DNA of 45,844 bases from an uncultured Acetatifactor sp. (GCA_910584375.1 CAJUAH010000033.1:1-45844); one strand, 5' to 3'; shown: positions 33,464 to 42,966, numbered from the stretch's first letter. Notes: a model not told the origin generated them from the letters alone. Translations and numbers: made by a program.

Positions 33464-33666
33464 AATCGGCCCCCATCCCCGTGTTCTCTCACGCTATGAT
33501 ACTCTCAGACCACATTGCGGCATTCCCGCGATCCGGATTTTCGATGCGGATCCGCCTCATCCTGTAATCTGCCGTTCTTCAGATCGTTTTTTAAATCTGC
33601 TGCATTTTGCGAAAAATCCTTGACATTCCATTATACATAGTGTATTATTTTAATGTTCAGCATAGA

Positions 33667-33740
<74 letters not shown>

Positions 33741-33745
33741 TTTGT

Positions 33746-33773
33746 AAAAAGCCTTATTCCCAAGGCTTTTTTT
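33746..33773 (+). terminator. terminator of tRNA-Pro
   Basis: AAAAAGCCTT (33746-33755) pairs with AAGGCTTTTT (33762-33771) and is followed by T's. Confidence 0.85.
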
Positions 33774-33901
33774 ATTTCCGTGATAAATTTCATGTCAAAA
33801 TTCGTTCCGACTACTTTTCAGTATAGCATCACCGTTGCACCGGCGCAACTATTCCTTTTGAGAGTATAAGATAAAAAGATTGAATCAACAACCGTAAAAA
33901 T

Positions 33902-33931
33902 GTGACGCACTATGAATATGCATGTTATAAT
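33902..33931 (+). promoter_or_regulatory. promoter of toxin module 3
   Basis: TATAAT (33926-33931) is preceded by GTGACG (33902-33907), 18 bp upstream. It reads into toxin copy 3. Between tRNA-Pro and this promoter I see only the hairpin GTTGC-ACCGGC-GCAAC near 33834. Confidence 0.6.
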
Positions 33932-33976
33932 CTTTTTGTTACCGCCCCTAGACTGGTAAAGGAAGGGGGTGTCAGT

Positions 33977-34066
33977 ATGGATATGCTCATTACATTTTTA
34001 GTCGCTGTTGCGGCTGGTGTAGCTTGCCACTACATCATCAAATGGTTAGACAGCGATGAGAATTAG
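33977..34066 (+). CDS. 29-aa membrane peptide, type I toxin candidate (copy 3)
   Basis: A 29-codon frame starts at ATG 33977 behind GGAAGGGGGTG. One hydrophobic helix is followed by HYIIKWLDSDEN, matching copies 1 and 2. CCCCT (33945-33949) can pair with AGGGG (33964-33968), covering the Shine-Dalgarno sequence. The direct repeat CTCATTACATTTT occurs at the toxin start (33986-33998) and again at 34174-34186 in the convergent transcript. This copy is in the host chromosome, 237 bp downstream of tRNA-Pro, with no phage genes around it. Toxicity is inferred. Confidence 0.75.
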   Translation: MDMLITFLVAVAAGVACHYIIKWLDSDEN

Positions 34067-34117
34067 TCGGTAACTAGCCTATGGTCTTAAGCCCTGCCAT
34101 CGCCAAAATTGGGAATA

Positions 34118-34151
34118 GAAAAGCCCTGGAGCACCATCTCCAGGGCTTTTC
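34118..34151. terminator. bidirectional terminator of module 3
   Basis: A perfect 14-bp stem GAAAAGCCCTGGAG/CTCCAGGGCTTTTC (34118-34131/34138-34151) has A and T tracts on opposite arms. Confidence 0.85.
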
Positions 34152-34190
34152 GCCAGTCGTCCAGCATGGACTACTCATTACATTTTGCCT
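34118..34190 (-). ncRNA. antisense RNA, antitoxin candidate of module 3
   Basis: The minus-strand promoter has -35 TTGCAA (34220-34225), a 17-bp spacer ending in TGC, and -10 TATAAT (34197-34202). The transcript of about 73 nt carries the complement of the repeat at the toxin start. No TTGT-N3-ACAA site is near, unlike modules 1 and 2. Confidence 0.7.
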
Positions 34191-34299
34191 ATCGGCATTA
34201 TAGCATATGCAAACCTGTTTTGCAATATTCACAGCAGCAATTCGCGTACTTTTTTCTCGCTTTAATCTTTTATCAACCGTCCCCACCCGATCCCTGCAG

Positions 34300-35025
34300 C
34301 TACAGCCGCAGCCTGGCAAGGGCTTTCTCGGCGAGCAGACACTCCCCGTGTTCTTCCAGATACGCCAGCTTATCCCCGGTAGCCGCATACAGCTCTCCGA
34401 ACTCCAGCGCCTGCACGCTGGCCCTGCTGTAGCGCTCATAGGACGCGCCGCCCCGCTCCAGATACAGATAATATGTACCGCCGTCCCGGTAAAGCCTGCT
34501 GACTACCCGCAGATTCCTGGGCAGCATCCTGGCATATTCGCACAGGCTCCGCATACTGGGAAAACAAAAGATCGCAAACCGGGGCCTCTGCATTTCCTGC
34601 TGTTCTTTTTGAGCAAGCTCTTCCCCCTCCTGGCTCCCGGCCTGCCCCGCAGCGGCTGTCATCACGGCCTGCGCCAGCAGTCCCGCGATAGCCGAACCGT
34701 CCATGCCCAGCTTTTCTTTCAGAATCCTCCGCATTTCCCTCAGATAGTTTATGAGGTTCGCGCCGTTTTTCAGATCTTCCGGAGTCCTCTCCGTGAAGGT
34801 CAGTATCATCCCCTGATCCGGCAGCAGCATAATCTGCAGGTCAAAGGCAAAGTGAGGGGGCTTGTAATCCACCTCCTCCACAGCCTGCGCCATGATCACT
34901 TCCACAATCTCTCTGGCCTTTTCACTGCGCATCACAAAATCTTTATAAGAAATGTCATACTCCTCCAATTCTTCATTGGACAGGAAACATTTCACCGTTT
35001 TTTCATCCACTCTCTCGATCTTCAT
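34300..35025 (-). CDS. mecA: MecA-like adaptor protein
   Basis: This 241-aa protein has a MecA-type N-terminal domain (MKIERVDEKTVKCFLSNEEL; DFVMRSEKAREIVEVIM), an acidic/Gln-rich linker (about residues 125-150), and a C-terminal ClpC-binding-type domain (YYLYLERGGASYERYSRASVQALEFG). It targets substrates to ClpCP protease in the family. Confidence 0.9.
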   Translation of the reverse strand: MKIERVDEKTVKCFLSNEELEEYDISYKDFVMRSEKAREIVEVIMAQAVEEVDYKPPHFAFDLQIMLLPDQGMILTFTERTPEDLKNGANLINYLREMRRILKEKLGMDGSAIAGLLAQAVMTAAAGQAGSQEGEELAQKEQQEMQRPRFAIFCFPSMRSLCEYARMLPRNLRVVSRLYRDGGTYYLYLERGGASYERYSRASVQALEFGELYAATGDKLAYLEEHGECLLAEKALARLRL

Positions 35026-35086
35026 ACGCTATGCCATACCTTTCTGCCCTTTATTTTACCAGATGCTTGGCGTAAAGTCAAATTCT

Positions 35087-36799
35087 TCATTTTTCCTGCA
35101 TGCGCAGACATGCTTCGCCAATGCCCAGGAGTAAAAATACGACGGAGGTGCTCATAATCTGCTGGAAACTGAAAATATTGTTCAGGGTATAGGCCAGAAT
35201 GCCCATACCCGCCGCGCCCGCCAGCACATCCTTCCGCCCCGCCTTCAGATAACGGAAAACGGCGGTCACCGTCAACCCTATGTACCCTGCCGCCCCCAAC
35301 AGACCCTCATTGATCAGCACCGTCAGCCATTCGTTGTGAGCGTTTGTCAGCGACAGTCTGCCAAAATAATCCTCCACCGTCTGTTTCAGCGCCGGATCCA
35401 CGCCGCTGTGTATATACAGGGCCATGGCGTCGGGCCCCACTCCCACCAGTTTCCCGGCCAGATCCTGTTTCAGAAAACAGGTCAGTCCGACTGTCCAGGT
35501 AATGCCCCGGTTACTGCCCCAGGCGTCGTCAAAGGTAAAGGCTCCCAGACCTGACAGCCCGCCAATACTGCCCGGATGCGCGGTATTCAGCGCCAGTAAA
35601 ACGACATATGCTATTGCGGCCACGCCCGCCGCAGCCCAGGCCGTCGCCCCCATCACCACCCATATCCGGGGTTTGAAATCTCCTGTCCGCCTGCCGCGGC
35701 ATACCAGATAACGACATATCAGCGACACACCCAACAGTAAAAACGGAAACGGCGACAGAGTCAACAGATCGGTGGTACTCTCCGCATAATCCATGGCCTG
35801 GGGCCATGTCATCCGCACCAACCAGGTACAGATGCATACGCCGGACAGCAGGATACAGCCTTCAAAAAAACGCTGCAGTCTCTCCCCGTCCCCCATGGAC
35901 AGCAGATAAAAAACTCCCAGCAGCAAAAACAACGCCACGATCCCGCTGCTGCTGCCCTGCGTCACCAGCGTGGCCAGACAGATGCCCAGCGCAGCCACTG
36001 CCAATGCGCGCAGCCACTTTTTCTCCATCCCGGCCCGGCCGCGCCATATATAATATGCAATAGCTGACGTCACTGTCACCATATACCCGCAATACCAGTT
36101 GATATTGCCGATGGTGGAGATAAACTGCGGCCCCGCGCCCTGCATCTCCAGCGGACGGACGCCAAAGCGGTTCAGATATCCCAACAGCGCCACCGCAGCC
36201 GCCGTCGGGAGCCACAGGGCCGCCATCCAGTCCCTTCTCTGCCACAGGCGGGAGACGGCAAAATAGATTCCCAGAAACAGCAACTGTGTCAGCAGGCCGA
36301 GATACCAGCTGTATGTACCGTAAAATGTATCTCCCCATTCCGTTTCCTGCTTGAAGGGAGTATGCAGATAGGAACAGATCACCGCCGCCAGATACAGCAG
36401 GGCGAACAGATCCGTGACGGACGGCAGCCTCTCTCCCGCGCCGTGTTTTTCGGCCCTGCTCCGCGTCCGCGTACCATCGGTTCGCCCCCGCGCCCGCATA
36501 CTTCCGTCCCGACCCCCGGTCCTTATACCGCTGAACCGGCCCGGGGCCAGGCGCAACTGCCTGACTGCCAGCAGAACCAGATAAAGCGCCGTCAACGGCA
36601 GGATCACTTTGCAGGCCGTCAGACTGACAGAGCGGAAAAACATGCTTTTGTCCGTCCCTATGCTGCGATACCCTGATTCCGTGGAGTACAGCGGCAGTAT
36701 TACGATCAGCGCCGCCATATACAGGCTCACCCCCACATCCAGCAGATCGCGGACGATGTCACAGGCTCGCTCCGCCCTCGTCTTTTTCACCGTTTTCAT
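35087..36799 (-). CDS. O-antigen ligase-like polytopic membrane protein
   Basis: This 570-aa protein has about 12 hydrophobic segments. A cytoplasmic Arg-rich insert lies near residues 95-125. The large extracytoplasmic loop with RGITWTVGLTCF...VGPDAMALYIHSG and LTNAHNEWLTVLINEG is typical of Wzy/WaaL (Wzy_C) proteins. It is likely involved in surface polysaccharide or glycolipid assembly. No glycosyltransferase genes are adjacent. Confidence 0.82.
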   Translation of the reverse strand: MKTVKKTRAERACDIVRDLLDVGVSLYMAALIVILPLYSTESGYRSIGTDKSMFFRSVSLTACKVILPLTALYLVLLAVRQLRLAPGRFSGIRTGGRDGSMRARGRTDGTRTRSRAEKHGAGERLPSVTDLFALLYLAAVICSYLHTPFKQETEWGDTFYGTYSWYLGLLTQLLFLGIYFAVSRLWQRRDWMAALWLPTAAAVALLGYLNRFGVRPLEMQGAGPQFISTIGNINWYCGYMVTVTSAIAYYIWRGRAGMEKKWLRALAVAALGICLATLVTQGSSSGIVALFLLLGVFYLLSMGDGERLQRFFEGCILLSGVCICTWLVRMTWPQAMDYAESTTDLLTLSPFPFLLLGVSLICRYLVCRGRRTGDFKPRIWVVMGATAWAAAGVAAIAYVVLLALNTAHPGSIGGLSGLGAFTFDDAWGSNRGITWTVGLTCFLKQDLAGKLVGVGPDAMALYIHSGVDPALKQTVEDYFGRLSLTNAHNEWLTVLINEGLLGAAGYIGLTVTAVFRYLKAGRKDVLAGAAGMGILAYTLNNIFSFQQIMSTSVVFLLLGIGEACLRMQEK

Positions 36800-36860
36800 A
36801 GTATCCTCCGTACAATACCTTACAATGTCAGTTTCATTATAAGGTTGTTGCCCGGTTAAG

Positions 36861-37922
36861 TCAACTGCTCTCCTCGGGCGTATCCTGCCAGCGCTTTTGC
36901 AGGCTCTGCCATCCCTGGCGGATGATCACAAAACCCAGCGGTCCTTTGATGATCCCCCACACGCCAAAGAGGCGGATTCCCGCGTAGACGGCGGCCAGCA
37001 CGGCGATGGGCGGCACGCCCATGCGCTTGCCGATCAGGCGGGGTTCCAGCATTTCCCGCAGAAACACGCAGCCCCCGTAGAGAGCCAGACACACCGCCGC
37101 CCTCCCGTAATTGCCCTGAAACAACTGAGTCAGCGTGAGGGGGACAAGCACGATCCCTGTTCCTATGAAAGGCAGCGCGTCCAGCAGTCCCGCCAGCATA
37201 CCCCACAGCGCGCCGTGCCGGATGCCGGAGATGCTCAGCACCACTCCCGCCGCCAGGGAAATGACGGACATGATCACCACCTGGGCCTTCACAAAGGTGG
37301 CGATGTAGCGGATCATGCCGCAGATCACCTCCAGCAGCACATGAAACTCCTCCCGATCCAGCAGACCGTTCATGATCCGGTCATAATCCCTGGCCAGCAG
37401 CACCGCCGCAATGATAAACGTCACCAGGAAACCGCCAAACAGCGCTATCTTCTTGAGATATTGCAGAGAGCCGGACAACATGCCCGCCGCCCCTTCCGCC
37501 TGCAGGTAGTCCATCCATTCGTCCAGGCGGGCAGTGAGCGTGGATTCCAGATACTCCCCGTCGATCCCCAAAGCCTGTCCGATGGAGGCGCTGCCTTTCT
37601 GTATCCATTCCTCCAATTCCAGTTCCACCGTCTCCAACTGGCTGACCCACTCCGGCAGGCTGCCTATGACCCAGGAGAAAAGCACCCACAGCAGGATCGC
37701 CAGCACGCCGCCTCCCAACAGCAGCAGCAATACGGCGCCAAGCTGGCGATGGATATGGAGCCGGGCCTGCATCTTTTTCAGCAGCGGGCCGAAGATCGTG
37801 ACAAAGAGCATGGCAGTCAGTATGGGAGAAAACAAGGGCGTCAGATATTGCAGAAAAAAATACACTACCGCCACTGTCAACAATAGTGTAATAGATTTGC
37901 TCCGTCTTATCTTCTCCAGCAT
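36861..37922 (-). CDS. AI-2E family transporter
   Basis: This 353-aa multi-pass protein matches the family layout: an N-terminal pair of helices, an extracellular helical segment, and the C-terminal cluster with AGLLDALPFIGTGIVLVPLT and LEPRLIGKRMGVPPIAVLAA. Family members export small molecules or ions; the substrate is unknown. Confidence 0.9.
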   Translation of the reverse strand: MLEKIRRSKSITLLLTVAVVYFFLQYLTPLFSPILTAMLFVTIFGPLLKKMQARLHIHRQLGAVLLLLLGGGVLAILLWVLFSWVIGSLPEWVSQLETVELELEEWIQKGSASIGQALGIDGEYLESTLTARLDEWMDYLQAEGAAGMLSGSLQYLKKIALFGGFLVTFIIAAVLLARDYDRIMNGLLDREEFHVLLEVICGMIRYIATFVKAQVVIMSVISLAAGVVLSISGIRHGALWGMLAGLLDALPFIGTGIVLVPLTLTQLFQGNYGRAAVCLALYGGCVFLREMLEPRLIGKRMGVPPIAVLAAVYAGIRLFGVWGIIKGPLGFVIIRQGWQSLQKRWQDTPEESS

Positions 37923-37982
37923 GGCTACCTCCGTCTCCGCGGCAGATCCCCGCCGCTCTACGGAAATAGTATGTGGGAAATA

Positions 37983-38642
37983 TCAGTAATTTATCCAGTC
38001 CGGGCTGATCTCATAGAAAATCTCCCGTCCCGTCGCGGGATGTGTCAGCCGGATCTCACAGGCGCACAGCGCCGCATATCGGATCCCCAGGCTCCGGCTC
38101 TCCTCCAGACTCTCAGCCGTACCGTATTTCTGATCACCCAAAATGGGGAGTCCCCTGTGGGCCAATTGACAGCGTATCTGATGAAAGCGTCCCGTACCGA
38201 TGCGGATATCCAGACAGGTATGTCTCCCCGCCGCAATGTCTTCCCGCGCCCTGACCCGATAGCGCAGCACCGCTCTCCTGGCCCCCGGCGTTTCCTGTAA
38301 AACCACTCTGGACAGATTGCCCTCCTTGCGCAGGTAATCCGTCCATTCTCCCTCTTCCGCAGCGGGACGCCCCCATACCAGCGCGCAGTAGCGCTTGCCC
38401 AGCATCCCCTCCGTCAGCTGACGGTTCAGCGCCGCGGCCGCCCGGGGATGTCTGGCAAAGACCAGCAATCCCTCCACCGGCTGATCCAGGCGGTGAACGA
38501 TCCCCACATAGCCCCCGGAGAGATAATTTTTCAGTTCGCTGACCACATCCGGCCGGCCCACGGAGGAAGACTGGGTGGCCAGTCCCGCCGGTTTGTGGCA
38601 GATGAGAATATCCCGATCCTCATAGACGATCCGTGTTTTCAT
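37983..38642 (-). CDS. RluA-family pseudouridine synthase
   Basis: This 219-aa protein has the RluA/TruC-type motifs IVHRLDQPVEGLLVFAR (catalytic Asp) and GRFHQIRCQLAHRGLPILGDQKYG. No S4 domain is present. It modifies rRNA or tRNA uridines; the target is unknown. Confidence 0.92.
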   Translation of the reverse strand: MKTRIVYEDRDILICHKPAGLATQSSSVGRPDVVSELKNYLSGGYVGIVHRLDQPVEGLLVFARHPRAAAALNRQLTEGMLGKRYCALVWGRPAAEEGEWTDYLRKEGNLSRVVLQETPGARRAVLRYRVRAREDIAAGRHTCLDIRIGTGRFHQIRCQLAHRGLPILGDQKYGTAESLEESRSLGIRYAALCACEIRLTHPATGREIFYEISPDWINY

Positions 38643-38655
38643 AGTTTACCCGCTT

Positions 38656-39543
38656 TTAATCCACTCTCTCGTCGCCCCAGAAAAACAGCGCCACCGTGCC
38701 GGGGCCGGTATGACTGCCTATGGTGGTGCCGATATCGTTGATCTCCACCTTGCCGTCCAGCCTGGGAAAAGCGCTCTCCACCAGCTCCGCCACCGCTTTG
38801 GCGTCTTCCATACAGGCGGATTGGGAGATATAGCACTTGCCGCTGTAATCCGCGCCGTCCTGGGCATGTTCCTTCATCTTCTCCACAGTGGCCTGAATGA
38901 CCTTGCGCTTGGTGCGGACTTTCGCCCGATTGATCAGCCGCCCCATATAGTCCACATTCAGCAGCGGGCAGATATTCAGTACGCTGCCCACGATCCCCGC
39001 CGCCTTGGACACCCGGCCGCCTCTGATCAGATAGGTCAGGTCGCTGGTGAAAAACCAGTGTTGGAGCTTTAACTTATTATCCTCGGCCCAACGGTACAGC
39101 GTTTCCACATCCATACCGCCGTCCCGCAGATCCGCCAGCTTATCCATCAGCAGGCCGTATCCCGAAGAGGCCGCCAGAGAATCCACCACAAAGATCCTGC
39201 GATCAGGATATTTCTCCTGCAGGATATCTCTGGCGATCAGCGCGGAGTTGACGGTGCCGGAGATTCCGCTGGACAGCGTCAGGTGCAGAATGTCCTTTCC
39301 TTCTTTTAAAAAGCCCTCGAAGTACTGCTCATACTCCTCCACATTGATCTGGGAAGTCTTGGTGTCCGCTCCCTGGGCCATGGCCTCATAGAAATCCGCC
39401 AGAGGAATGGATCTCCCCAGATCGTCCATATACTGCTTTCCCGCCAGTTCAAAGTGAAAGCAGATATAATGGATATCTCTTTTCTCCAAATGCTCCTGCC
39501 GCAGATCCGCCGTGGAACTGCAGCTCAAAATGTACTCTCCCAT
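38656..39543 (-). CDS. DegV-family fatty-acid-binding protein
   Basis: This 295-aa protein has DegV features: an early Ser/Thr motif, TSQINVEEYEQYF, LTLSSGISGTVNSALIARD and FVVDSLAASSGYGLLM, then GRVSKAAGIVGSVLNICPLL. FakB-like DegV proteins bind fatty acids for phosphorylation by FakA. It is 18 bp from the response regulator downstream in position but likely independent. Confidence 0.92.
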   Translation of the reverse strand: MGEYILSCSSTADLRQEHLEKRDIHYICFHFELAGKQYMDDLGRSIPLADFYEAMAQGADTKTSQINVEEYEQYFEGFLKEGKDILHLTLSSGISGTVNSALIARDILQEKYPDRRIFVVDSLAASSGYGLLMDKLADLRDGGMDVETLYRWAEDNKLKLQHWFFTSDLTYLIRGGRVSKAAGIVGSVLNICPLLNVDYMGRLINRAKVRTKRKVIQATVEKMKEHAQDGADYSGKCYISQSACMEDAKAVAELVESAFPRLDGKVEINDIGTTIGSHTGPGTVALFFWGDERVD

Positions 39544-39561
39544 CTCCTGTATCCTCCCGCT

Positions 39562-40254
39562 CTATACTTTGAAACGATATCCCACGCCCCAGATCGTCTC
39601 GATATACTGGGGTTTTGCGGTATCGACCTCAATCTTCTCCCGGATCTTCTTGATATGCACCGTGACGGTGGCGATATCTCCTATGGAATCCATATCCCAT
39701 ATCTCCCGGAACAGCTCTTCCTTGGTGAACACATGGTTGGGGTTCTCCGCCAAAAAGGTCAGCAGTTCAAACTCCTTGGTGGTAAAGGTCTTCTCCACAC
39801 CGTCCACATACACCCGGCGGGCCGTCTTGTCTATGCGGATCCCCCGAATCTCCACGATATCGTTCTGGGCTCTCTGGCTGGTTCCCACCAGCCGTTCATA
39901 CCGCGCCATATGCGCCTTGACACGGGCCACCAGCTCGCTGGGACTGAAAGGCTTGGTCATATAGTCGTCCGCGCCCAGACCCAGGCCCCGGATCTTGTCG
40001 ATATCGTCCTTCTTGGCCGAAACCATCAGGATCGGGACGTTCTTTTTTTCCCGGATGCGTTTGCAGACCTCGAAACCGTCCATCTCCGGCAGCATCAGAT
40101 CCAGTATGATCAGATCGTAATCCCCCGTCAGCGCCGCCTGCAGGCCCAGATCCCCCCGGTTGCGGATATCCACCTCAAAATCGCTGAGCTCCAGATAGTC
40201 TTTCTCCAGATCGGCAATGACTTCCTCGTCTTCAATAATCAATATCCTGCTCAT
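39562..40254 (-). CDS. OmpR-family response regulator
   Basis: This 230-aa protein has a receiver domain (IEDEE, phospho-Asp in LIILDLMLPEMDG, Lys in MTKPFSPSEL) and a C-terminal winged helix (EIWDMDSIGDIATVTVHIKK, YIETIWGVGYRF). Its cognate kinase is encoded directly upstream. Confidence 0.95.
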   Translation of the reverse strand: MSRILIIEDEEVIADLEKDYLELSDFEVDIRNRGDLGLQAALTGDYDLIILDLMLPEMDGFEVCKRIREKKNVPILMVSAKKDDIDKIRGLGLGADDYMTKPFSPSELVARVKAHMARYERLVGTSQRAQNDIVEIRGIRIDKTARRVYVDGVEKTFTTKEFELLTFLAENPNHVFTKEELFREIWDMDSIGDIATVTVHIKKIREKIEVDTAKPQYIETIWGVGYRFKV

Positions 40255-40278
40255 TTTATATCCTGCCTTTCCTGTAAT

Positions 40279-41757
40279 CTATTCGTTTTGCAGCTCCCTG
40301 TATTTGCGGATCACAAAATGCATACAGGTGCCCTCGCCCTCCCGGCTGGTGGCCCATATATACCCGCCGTGATCCTCTATGATCTTTTTCACGATGGACA
40401 GGCCGATCCCGCTGCCGCCCTGAGCGGAATTGCGGGAGGCGTCGGTGCGGAAGAAACGCTCGAATATCTTGCCCAGGTCCTTCTGGGCGATCCCCTTGCC
40501 GTTGTCCTCTATCTCCACCTGAATGGAGTCCGACTCGTCCAGGATCCGTATATCGATGGTCCCGTGCTGCTTATCCATATATTTCACGCTGTTGCTGATA
40601 ATGTTGTTGATGACTTTTTTCATCTGTTCCGGGTCGGCTATGACCAGCGTATCCTGATCCACCAGATTGGTATAGTTGAGCTGGATATTCTTGGATTCCA
40701 GATCCAGTCCCACCTCCTCCACGCAGTCCCCAAAATAATCCGACACGTTGATCCGGTGGAAATTGTAAGGAATCCGGTGGTTGTCTATCCCGGAGTACAC
40801 GGTCAGCTCATTGATCAGCCTGTCCATGTCATTAGCCTTATTATATATGGTCTTAATATATTTGTCCATCTTTTCCGGCGTGTCGGCCACGCCGTCCATG
40901 ATGCCCTCCACATAGCCCTTGATGGCCGTGATGGGCGTCTTGAGATCGTGGGAAATATTGCTCACCAGCTCTTTATTTTTCTTCTCCTGCTCCGTGCTCT
41001 CCTCCGTGTTTTCCTTCAGACGCAGTCTCATGTCCTCATAATTGCGGTACAGATCGCCGATCTCGCCGCCGGATCTGGTCTGCAGGATATACTCGAAGTT
41101 GCCCTCCTTGATCTTGGTCATGGCCACGTTCAACTCATTGATGGGGCAAAACACTTCCTTGTGGATCCACTGGGTCAGCATCAGACTGGTAAAGATCAGG
41201 ATCAGCACGATGGCTACCAGCATGTCGATCAGCAGCCGACGGGAGATCAGCGAGTTGATCCGCATGACCACGAACAGGCTCCCCTGGGCGCCGTCCCCGA
41301 AACGAAAGTCGATCTGTTTCACGTATTTGTCCATCTCGCTGAAGTAATAGCCCGTGCCCTCCTCCAGATCCCCTTCCCCGTATCCGGGCAGCAGGGGAAA
41401 GATCTGCCGCGCCGCCTCCTCGTTGCCGGCATAGTATATCTCGTCATTTTTGCGCACCAGCAGATAGGCGGAACGGGAATGGAGCAGCGCGCCCATCTTA
41501 TCCAGATATTCCCGATTCTCCAGCATGGATACGTCCCGCTCCGCCTGCTGCGCCAGCTGGCCGTACACACTGTCAGCGCGCCCGGTATAATTACCTACAG
41601 GTTCCGATATCATGGCAAAATCCAGATTCTGGACGGAAACTCCCGGCTGGGCGTTTATCAGATAGACGCCGATCACGCAGAACGCCAGCGCCGTGAGCAG
41701 CAACGGCAAAAAAACAATGGTGGCAAAGGTTACTTTGAGCCTTGTTTTGAATTTCAT
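40279..41757 (-). CDS. sensor histidine kinase
   Basis: This 492-aa protein uses ATG 41757 (AGGAGG upstream). Two transmembrane segments flank an extracytoplasmic domain, followed by HAMP, the phospho-acceptor LVSNISHDLKTPITAIKGYV, and an ATPase domain with NIISNSVKYM, DNGKGIAQ and GGSGIGLSIVKKI. Signal unknown. Confidence 0.94.
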   Translation of the reverse strand: MKFKTRLKVTFATIVFLPLLLTALAFCVIGVYLINAQPGVSVQNLDFAMISEPVGNYTGRADSVYGQLAQQAERDVSMLENREYLDKMGALLHSRSAYLLVRKNDEIYYAGNEEAARQIFPLLPGYGEGDLEEGTGYYFSEMDKYVKQIDFRFGDGAQGSLFVVMRINSLISRRLLIDMLVAIVLILIFTSLMLTQWIHKEVFCPINELNVAMTKIKEGNFEYILQTRSGGEIGDLYRNYEDMRLRLKENTEESTEQEKKNKELVSNISHDLKTPITAIKGYVEGIMDGVADTPEKMDKYIKTIYNKANDMDRLINELTVYSGIDNHRIPYNFHRINVSDYFGDCVEEVGLDLESKNIQLNYTNLVDQDTLVIADPEQMKKVINNIISNSVKYMDKQHGTIDIRILDESDSIQVEIEDNGKGIAQKDLGKIFERFFRTDASRNSAQGGSGIGLSIVKKIIEDHGGYIWATSREGEGTCMHFVIRKYRELQNE

Positions 41758-41833
41758 GATCTCCTCCTGTATGATAAAATAGTATATCACATATCCCGTG
41801 ACAATGCTCATTAAAAAAGTCTAAAGTTTCCGC

Positions 41834-41880
41834 TTGACTTTTTCCATAAATTGGGTATACTGAAATAGTAACCATTACTA
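41834..41880 (+). promoter_or_regulatory. promoter with PerR-like box
   Basis: TTGACT (41834-41839), a 16-bp spacer and TATACT (41856-41861) form the promoter. The inverted repeat TAGTAACCATTACTA (41866-41880) covers the expected start site, a 15-bp layout like PerR boxes. It suggests autoregulation of the following Fur-family gene. Confidence 0.7.
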
Positions 41881-41904
41881 CTATTGATTTTGAAAGGAGC
41901 TCCC

Positions 41905-42297
41905 ATGGCTCTGAAATACAGCAGGCAGCGGGAGATGATCATGGATTTCCTTCAGGGACGAAAGGATCACCCCACGGCAGATATTGTATATGAGAATGTC
42001 CGACTGCTAAATCCCAATATCAGCCTGGGGACCGTGTACCGCAATCTGGCCCTGCTGGCGGATCTGGGAGAGATCCGGCGGCTGCGGCTGGGCGATGGGA
42101 CCGATCACTTTGACGCGGACATCTCTCCGCATTATCATTTTATCTGCAATGGCTGCGGCTGTGTCCGGGATCTGCAGATGGACGACATGGAGAATATTCT
42201 GGAGAATGCCCGGCGGCGTTTTGACGGAAGGATTACAGGGCATATGACCTATTTTTACGGGTACTGCGGCAAATGTTGCGAGAGCGGCGAGAGCTGA
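41905..42297 (+). CDS. PerR/Fur-family peroxide or metal regulator
   Basis: This 130-aa protein uses ATG 41905 with GGAGC upstream. The winged helix (ISLGTVYRNLALLADLGEI) is followed by HFDADISPHYHFICNGCG and YGYCGKCC, giving the metal and zinc ligands. Next to a rubrerythrin gene, it is probably a PerR-type repressor. Confidence 0.9.
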   Translation: MALKYSRQREMIMDFLQGRKDHPTADIVYENVRLLNPNISLGTVYRNLALLADLGEIRRLRLGDGTDHFDADISPHYHFICNGCGCVRDLQMDDMENILENARRRFDGRITGHMTYFYGYCGKCCESGES

Positions 42298-42361
42298 CGG
42301 TGACCCTGTTATCGCTTTACATATGGTTTCAAAAATATTATATATAAAGGAGAGAAAAGTT

Positions 42362-42901
42362 ATGAAGTATGTATGTCAGGTATGCGGTTATGTACATGAA
42401 GGGGACAATCCCCCTGAGAAATGCCCTCAGTGCGGCGTGGACTCTTCCAAGTTCACGGCCCAGAGCGAGGAGAGATCCTGGGCTGCGGAGCATGTAGTAG
42501 GCGTGGCGCAGGGCGTCAGAGAGGATATCATCGAGGATCTGCGCGCCAACTTTAACGGCGAGTGCTCCGAGGTAGGTATGTATCTGGCCATGGCCAGAGT
42601 GGCATTCCGCGAAGGTTATCCCGAGATCGGCATGTACTGGGAGAAGGCCGCCTATGAGGAGGCAGAGCATGCCGCCAAGTTTGCGGAGCTGCTGGGCGAG
42701 GTAGTGACCGATTCCACCAAGAAGAATCTGGAGATGAGAGTTGCCGCCGAGAACGGCGCCACCGCCGGCAAGACCGATCTGGCCAAGAGAGCCAAGGAGC
42801 TGGGTCTGGACGCTATCCACGACACTGTGCATGAGATGGCGAGGGATGAGGCTCGACATGGCAAGGCGTTTGAGGGGCTGCTGAAGAGATATTTCAGCTA
42901 A
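42362..42901 (+). CDS. reverse rubrerythrin
   Basis: This 179-aa protein uses ATG 42362 (AAAGGAG upstream). The rubredoxin-like domain is at the N-terminus (CQVCGYVHEG and CPQCGVD), followed by a four-helix diiron domain (ECSEVGMYL, AYEEAEHAAKF, DEARHGKAF). It reduces hydrogen peroxide in anaerobes. The domain order is reversed relative to classical rubrerythrin. Confidence 0.94.
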   Translation: MKYVCQVCGYVHEGDNPPEKCPQCGVDSSKFTAQSEERSWAAEHVVGVAQGVREDIIEDLRANFNGECSEVGMYLAMARVAFREGYPEIGMYWEKAAYEEAEHAAKFAELLGEVVTDSTKKNLEMRVAAENGATAGKTDLAKRAKELGLDAIHDTVHEMARDEARHGKAFEGLLKRYFS

Positions 42902-42930
42902 GTAAGCTCTTACGGCAAACAGTCTCAAAT

Positions 42931-42966
42931 AAGGGAATAAACCGAAGTCGGTTTATTCCCTTGATT
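42931..42966 (+). terminator. terminator of the rubrerythrin gene
   Basis: A 15-bp stem AAGGGAATAAACCGA/TCGGTTTATTCCCTT (42931-42945/42948-42962) is followed by a short T run. Confidence 0.8.

Noticed and set aside
33741..34299. Attachment site or prophage remnant after tRNA-Pro
   Set aside because: I see no duplicated tRNA-Pro 3' end and no phage gene; only the toxin module is supported.
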